Source: Desulfovibrionaceae bacterium | Lineage (GTDB): Bacteria; Desulfobacterota; Desulfovibrionia; Desulfovibrionales; Desulfovibrionaceae | DNA: 64,000 nt | Direction of reading: 5' to 3' | Assembly (NCBI GenBank): GCA_015709315.1 | Contig: JACCQI010000008.1 | Span: 1 to 64,000, forward strand | In this document: piece by piece, positions 60,295 to 64,000 of the stretch | How positions within the stretch are numbered: the first letter of the stretch is position 1 | Layout of the letters: each line of letters starts with the position of its first letter | Notes under the pieces: model-generated | What the model was told of the DNA's origin: nothing | Seen by the model: the letters and a program-made list of their open reading frames with translations, nothing else | The model's database searches: none | Program-made: the position numbers and the translations under genes

Positions 60295-60324
60295 GTGACA
60301 ATAGTGACGAATCACTATTGTCAC
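60295..60324. repeat. 13-bp perfect inverted repeat after the YfjI-like gene
   Basis: GTGACAATAGTGA and TCACTATTGTCAC are exact inverted copies around CGAA. It starts 12 bases past the stop, between convergent genes, and has no T tract on either strand. A replication, operator or processing site is possible. Confidence 0.75.
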
Positions 60325-60422
60325 GCGGTCAGCTCCATACAATGACACGAAAACGGGCAGGCATAGCGGACACCATGTAAATCCCTCCCAGGAAGAGATG
60401 GCCGTTATACCTGCCCTTGGGG

Positions 60423-61013
60423 CTATCGTTTTTTCACTCTGGTCCCACCGTGTTCATGCTGGCGATCAGGCGTATTCCCTCTGTCTCGTTCCTTGGCCAG
60501 ATAGCTCGTGCGATGAATCCAATCGTCTTTGACCTGCTTGAAGTCGGAATCGTTGCGCCTCATCCGGTACGTGCCTTCACAAATGAATATCCGGGAGTTG
60601 TCCTCACCTGCCTGCCGCTTCCAGTTCTCCTTGAGCTTGTCCACGACTTTGCCGGGTGCCATGAGCTTGTTCCCGTCCACCATGACAGCCACATGACCAT
60701 GAGGGAGAGTCTGTTTACTTTCTTCCTGTCTCCAACTGAAGCTGGTGTCGATTCCCTTTCTGTCAAAGTATCTTTTCGTTCTTGCTATGGTGTTGGAGAT
60801 ATCCTGAATGCTTTTCTTGCTTGCGACTGGAGACCGATAGTCAAGGTCAATTCGGAATCCAAGCACCTTGTTGTGTCTCCCTGTCATATCTTCTGTCCGC
60901 TCGATATGTCGATCAAGTATCTCAGTGTCACATCCTTTATTGGTCTCTTCGTCCGTCATGATGGGATAGCCTTTGTAATTGTCTTCGTATGTAACCTGCA
61001 TTTGTTTATTCAC
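60423..61013 (-). CDS. YfjJ/inovirus Gp2-like replication protein
   Basis: A 196-residue basic protein. The segments VLGFRIDLDYRS and LPHGHVAVMVDGNKL resemble the YagK/YfjJ (inovirus Gp2-type) family, whose His-hydrophobic-His core recalls rolling-circle replication proteins. The family link is by eye and moderate. In E. coli prophage CP4-57 yfjI and yfjJ are neighbours, which matches the pairing here although the two are convergent. It is transcribed leftward from the A/T-rich region at 61014. Confidence 0.6.
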   Translation of the reverse strand: MNKQMQVTYEDNYKGYPIMTDEETNKGCDTEILDRHIERTEDMTGRHNKVLGFRIDLDYRSPVASKKSIQDISNTIARTKRYFDRKGIDTSFSWRQEESKQTLPHGHVAVMVDGNKLMAPGKVVDKLKENWKRQAGEDNSRIFICEGTYRMRRNDSDFKQVKDDWIHRTSYLAKERDRGNTPDRQHEHGGTRVKKR

Positions 61014-61351
61014 TTTGTTTGTAATAATAGTCTTCGTATATATAACTAAAGATCTAATATGATGATACTATTACCATGCCTAGAGGATCGGTGTGCTTCA
61101 TGTGTAACGCATCTCCAGTTTTTAGGTTTGGTAAGAACTTTTCTTCGTCATATTATAGATGACCAATTTATCTTCGAACTTCGTTTTTTTGAGACTAACT
61201 GTGGATTGCAACAATGATGCTGTTCAATTAAAAAACAGGTATATATTACTACCGTGAAGGTTCGTTCTTTTTGATTCTGAACGACGAACAAGCACATGCC
61301 TCTGCGCCGCATCCTGCGACACAGGGGCTTTTACTTTCACGGAGGTAATCA
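61014..61351. other. A/T-rich divergent promoter region of the element
   Basis: This 338-base region between the YfjJ-like gene (leftward) and the ERF gene (rightward) is strongly A/T-rich. It contains TATATATAAC near 61040, TATATATT near 61250, and an imperfect inverted repeat (GTTCGTTC, GAACGACGAAC) at 61260-61289 that could be an operator. No gene is seen. Confidence 0.5.
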
Positions 61352-62032
61352 ATGGAACATCAAATGAGCTCTCCGGATATCACGGAGCTGGCAGGAGCCA
61401 TGATTCAGGTACAGCAGACGCTTTCACCGGCACTCAAGGATGCAGAGAACACGTTCACCAATAGCCGGTACGCCACGTTGCATTCAGTGATGAACGCATG
61501 CCGGGAGGCGCTCCTCGCACACGGCATCTGGCTGACGCAGTATCCCGTGTCGGTGGAGGCAAATCAGCTCGGCCTCGTCACCAAGATTGTCCATGCAGAG
61601 ACGGGTGAATGGCAGGCTTCGTTATTGACCATGCCGCTGCCGAAGAACGATCCACAGGGGTACGGATCTGCCATGACCTACGCCCGTCGGTACGGATTGT
61701 CCGCATTGATTGGCATCGTGACGGAAAGTGATGATGACGGCGAAATAGCATCTCATCAAAACGTTTCGAATAACACCGGCTTTTCGCCCCGTAATAACGG
61801 GATGAATTCAAGCTCCCAACGGCCCAAGTCACTATCCAAGGGGGATAGTACAGGAGTGACAAACCTACCCCGTCTTGACGGTGTTCAGTACCGAAAAGGT
61901 ACGGCCAACGATGGCAAGCAGTGTGTGCTGGCGACCGGCGACACCCATTCTAAAAAGGAATTCCTGCGTAAGGCCGGGTTCCGTTGGGATGGCACTCGCA
62001 AGGTCTGGTGGAGGTACGCTGATGCAGCATGA
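61352..62032 (+). CDS. ERF-family single-strand annealing protein
   Basis: A 226-residue protein. The ERF core is clear: ITELAGAMIQVQQTLSPALK, NSRYATLHSVMNACREAL and the family hallmark GYGSAMTYARRYGLSALIGI near residue 110. ERF proteins anneal complementary single strands in phage or element recombination. A polar linker and a C-terminal basic/aromatic segment (KVWWRYADAA) follow. GGAGGT is eight bases before the ATG. The nuclease gene starts 11 bases before its end, as in phage recombinase-exonuclease pairs. Confidence 0.9.
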   Translation: MEHQMSSPDITELAGAMIQVQQTLSPALKDAENTFTNSRYATLHSVMNACREALLAHGIWLTQYPVSVEANQLGLVTKIVHAETGEWQASLLTMPLPKNDPQGYGSAMTYARRYGLSALIGIVTESDDDGEIASHQNVSNNTGFSPRNNGMNSSSQRPKSLSKGDSTGVTNLPRLDGVQYRKGTANDGKQCVLATGDTHSKKEFLRKAGFRWDGTRKVWWRYADAA

Positions 62033-63239
62033 CGACACCAAAGCACACGGTTTGTTGCGGCTTCTTACCCAGGGACTTCTGACACACGCTGAACACAAGA
62101 CAGCCAATGAGCTTGGTGATCGCAGTCTGTACATAGGCATGTCCGACATCGGCAAAGGCATGGAATGCACGCGGGCAGCCGTGGCGAGTAAGCTTGGCAT
62201 GTCTGCAATTCCCGCTGCAAGCGGCGTGGGTGATCTTGCTTTGGATGACCTTACCCACACTCTCGGTCGGCAGGTCATTTTACAACGTGGACACTGGCAG
62301 GAGCACGGCATTGAGCGGGCTCTCACTGCCACCGGCGTTAAACTGGTGCCGCAGCTTGAAATCAGCATTGAGCATAGCGGTGTGCCCATAAAGGCGCACC
62401 TGGACTTCACCCTGATCTGGGGCGGGCAACGACCTGCTGTGCGGATTCTGGAACTCAAGAGCAATGAGCGCATTCCGGATTCGCTGTACGCATCCTACGA
62501 GGCGCAACTCTACGGTCAGGTGGGGCTACTCAAGGCCTGCTGGGGTGAGTCCTGTTTTTCCGTCCCTGAAACGGAGCTGCAAGCGGTCACGTTTCCGCAG
62601 GCGGCATTGGCTTTATTTGGTGTAGGACTCCCCGACTCCCCGGACAACGTGGATATTGAAGCGTGGGTGCTCTCCATCTCTCTGTCCGAGGTCAGGCCAT
62701 TTGGTCCATATATGCCGGAGGAGGGCATGCTTGATGTCTGCCTGCAAACGGCGGTTGCAATTTGGCGCGCTGCTGAAGACGTGCGTTCCGGCAATCTGGC
62801 GTTGAACGACCTCGACTACTGCAGGGGATTCCATCCCTTGTGCGACTGGTGCGACGTCAACGCAGACTGTCCGAAGTTTCAGGCCATGAACATCCCATCG
62901 GATTCCGCTTGCGGTCTGGAACTGGAAGAGCTTGCCATGCTCAAGGAGAGAAAGGCGACTTTGGAAGGGCGTATCGCCGAGGCCGAGGAGCGCATCAAGC
63001 AAACATATCGCCTTGTGGGCGGGCAGGATTGGCTTTCGAATGGAGATCATCGTTTCCGGGTTGCAAACGTAGCAGGTCGAAGGACGCTTGATCGTTCTCT
63101 CGTGGTGGACAAGCTGACCGTACTGATTGGCGATGACCGCAAGGCGCAGAAGGCTTTGGAACAATGCGAAAAGGCTGGCAACCCGCATGAGCGGCTTTAT
63201 GTCAGCAAGATAAAGAGGCCGCTGAAGTCGGCGGCATAG
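62022..63239 (+). CDS. PD-(D/E)XK nuclease, Cas4/RecB-like
   Basis: A 405-residue protein. The nuclease core shows an Asp in IKAHLDFTL near residue 127 and the ExK in RILELKSNE near 145, then a helix with YEAQLYGQVGLL. A C-terminal cysteine set (DYCRGFHPLCDWCDVNADC) is like the Fe-S cluster of Cas4/AddB-type nucleases. A coiled-coil-like EELAMLKERKATLEGRIAEAEE follows. The start overlaps the ERF gene by 11 bases with GGAGG upstream. It probably acts as the exonuclease partner of ERF. A strong terminator follows. Confidence 0.82.
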   Translation: MQHDDTKAHGLLRLLTQGLLTHAEHKTANELGDRSLYIGMSDIGKGMECTRAAVASKLGMSAIPAASGVGDLALDDLTHTLGRQVILQRGHWQEHGIERALTATGVKLVPQLEISIEHSGVPIKAHLDFTLIWGGQRPAVRILELKSNERIPDSLYASYEAQLYGQVGLLKACWGESCFSVPETELQAVTFPQAALALFGVGLPDSPDNVDIEAWVLSISLSEVRPFGPYMPEEGMLDVCLQTAVAIWRAAEDVRSGNLALNDLDYCRGFHPLCDWCDVNADCPKFQAMNIPSDSACGLELEELAMLKERKATLEGRIAEAEERIKQTYRLVGGQDWLSNGDHRFRVANVAGRRTLDRSLVVDKLTVLIGDDRKAQKALEQCEKAGNPHERLYVSKIKRPLKSAA

Positions 63240-63262
63240 AACGCTTAATACGAAATTGAGAA

Positions 63263-63300
63263 GGGCGCACCTCTACGGAGGCTGCGCCTTTTTTGTTTTT
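63263..63300 (+). terminator. intrinsic terminator between nuclease and AAA genes
   Basis: GGCGCACCTC and GAGGCTGCGCC pair with one bulged C around TACG, followed by six T, G and five T. It ends one base before the ribosome site of the next gene, so the AAA gene is either read through or starts its own transcript. Confidence 0.82.
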
Positions 63301-63313
63301 AAGGAGGAATACT

Positions 63314-64000
63314 GTGAGCGATATATTGAAAGAATTACAAGCCCTGCAACCCGCCGAGCATGACGCTGGCAAGGTGTTCAGCGGCAAGAAGTCAAAACGA
63401 ATAGTCCAGGGCTTTGAAAGCCCGTCATCATTCACCCCTGATCTGAATCCGGAATACTTGTTCCATGACTCCAGTCGCGATGCCGTGGTCTGGTTTATGG
63501 ACTCATCCGATCCGCTCTATGTGTTCGGTCCTGCCGGATCGGGAAAGACCAGCCTCATCAAGCAGCTTGCCGCCAAGCTCAACTATCCGGTTTTTGACCT
63601 CACCGGGCATGGGCGTCTGGAATTTCCTGACATGGTCGGTCATCTGACTGTGGAAGACTCCAACATGTCCTTCCAGTACGGCCCGCTTGCACTCGCAATG
63701 AAGTTCGGCGGCTTGTTCCTGCTCAATGAGATTGATCTGCTTGACCCGGCGACGGCGGCGGGCCTGAACGGCGTCCTGGACGGTGATCCTTTGTGCATCC
63801 CGGAAAATGGCGGCGAGGTCATCAAACCTCATCCGCTGTTCCGATTCGCGGCCACGGCCAATACGAACGGTGGGGCTGACGAGACAGGGCTTTACCAAGG
63901 AGCTCTTCGTCAAAACCTTGCCTTTATGGACAGGTTTTGGCTTTGCGAAATTGGTTACCCCAAGCCCAAGGCAGAGCGTGAATTGTTGCATCGCAAGGTC
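63314..64000 (+). CDS. MoxR/CbbQ-type AAA ATPase, 3' end cut by window
   Basis: The frame starts at GTG with AAGGAGG seven bases upstream and is open to the window end (229 codons visible). Walker A is FGPAGSGKTSL near residue 72 and Walker B is GLFLLNEIDLLDP near 135, followed by sensor-1 ATANTN near 178. This is the MoxR/CbbQ form, with Asn in place of Asp in the Walker B box. Such ATPases in phages and integrative elements are usually followed by a VWA-domain (CobT-like) gene, which I would expect just beyond the window. Role in the element unknown. Confidence 0.85.
   Translation, partial: MSDILKELQALQPAEHDAGKVFSGKKSKRIVQGFESPSSFTPDLNPEYLFHDSSRDAVVWFMDSSDPLYVFGPAGSGKTSLIKQLAAKLNYPVFDLTGHGRLEFPDMVGHLTVEDSNMSFQYGPLALAMKFGGLFLLNEIDLLDPATAAGLNGVLDGDPLCIPENGGEVIKPHPLFRFAATANTNGGADETGLYQGALRQNLAFMDRFWLCEIGYPKPKAERELLHRKV

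Overview
The window looks like a chromosome segment from a sulfate-reducing deltaproteobacterium of the Desulfovibrio/Pseudodesulfovibrio type. The evidence is a periplasmic tetraheme cytochrome c3, a Mop-type aldehyde oxidoreductase of almost the same length as the D. gigas enzyme, a TunR-type regulator (a tyrosine-recombinase fold joined to molybdate-binding TOBE domains, known from sulfate reducers), GC-rich codon use and dense same-strand operons. From about 58 kb the base composition drops by eye to roughly half GC, where an integrated element begins. Layout: 0.07-3.6 kb holds a FlgO-like lipoprotein, purine nucleoside phosphorylase, the stator pair motA-motB and a PilZ protein. 3.6-8.5 kb holds an unusual acetyl-CoA-carboxylase-like set (biotin carboxylase, one fused carboxyltransferase, a divergent biotin carrier) and a small unknown protein. 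8.5-11.3 kb holds ssb and a divergent lrgAB/LysR pair with a palindrome at the LysR start. 11.3-24 kb holds a hybrid histidine kinase, an unknown polytopic membrane protein, a SWIM-SNF2 helicase, an oligopeptide-type binding lipoprotein, rel and cytochrome c3. 24-31 kb holds an amino-acid ABC transporter whose two permeases are fused into one chain and whose binding-protein gene lies between two strong hairpins, then L-serine dehydratase and a glycosyltransferase. The centre of interest is 31.4-48.3 kb. A MoeA-like protein and the molybdenum hydroxylase Mop are followed, after a terminator-like hairpin, by nine tightly overlapping genes: a flavo/Fe-S dicluster protein, a small CxxC redox protein, a SAM methyltransferase, a C_GCAxxG_C_C protein, an MJ0619/Tes-like radical SAM enzyme, an AMP-forming ligase, XdhC, a MobA/MocA-like nucleotidyltransferase fused to an HD domain, and a histidine phosphatase. 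They meet tail-to-tail with a tunR-modCAB-DUF364 molybdate/tungstate locus. Together they look like metal uptake, metal sensing, cofactor elaboration and the cofactor-using enzyme in one block; the chemistry of several steps is unassigned. 48.5-57.9 kb holds an orphan TPP-dependent E1 alpha/beta pair beside a Tat-exported molybdopterin oxidoreductase, then an AcrAB-type RND pump. At 58.02 kb there is a 20-base copy of a tRNA-Pro 3' end directly beside a tRNA-style terminator, marking one attachment site of an integrated element. The visible part of that element carries a YfjI-like and a YfjJ-like gene, an ERF annealing protein, a Cas4/RecB-like nuclease and a MoxR/CbbQ-type AAA ATPase cut by the window end. 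Its integrase and the rebuilt tRNA must lie to the right of the window.
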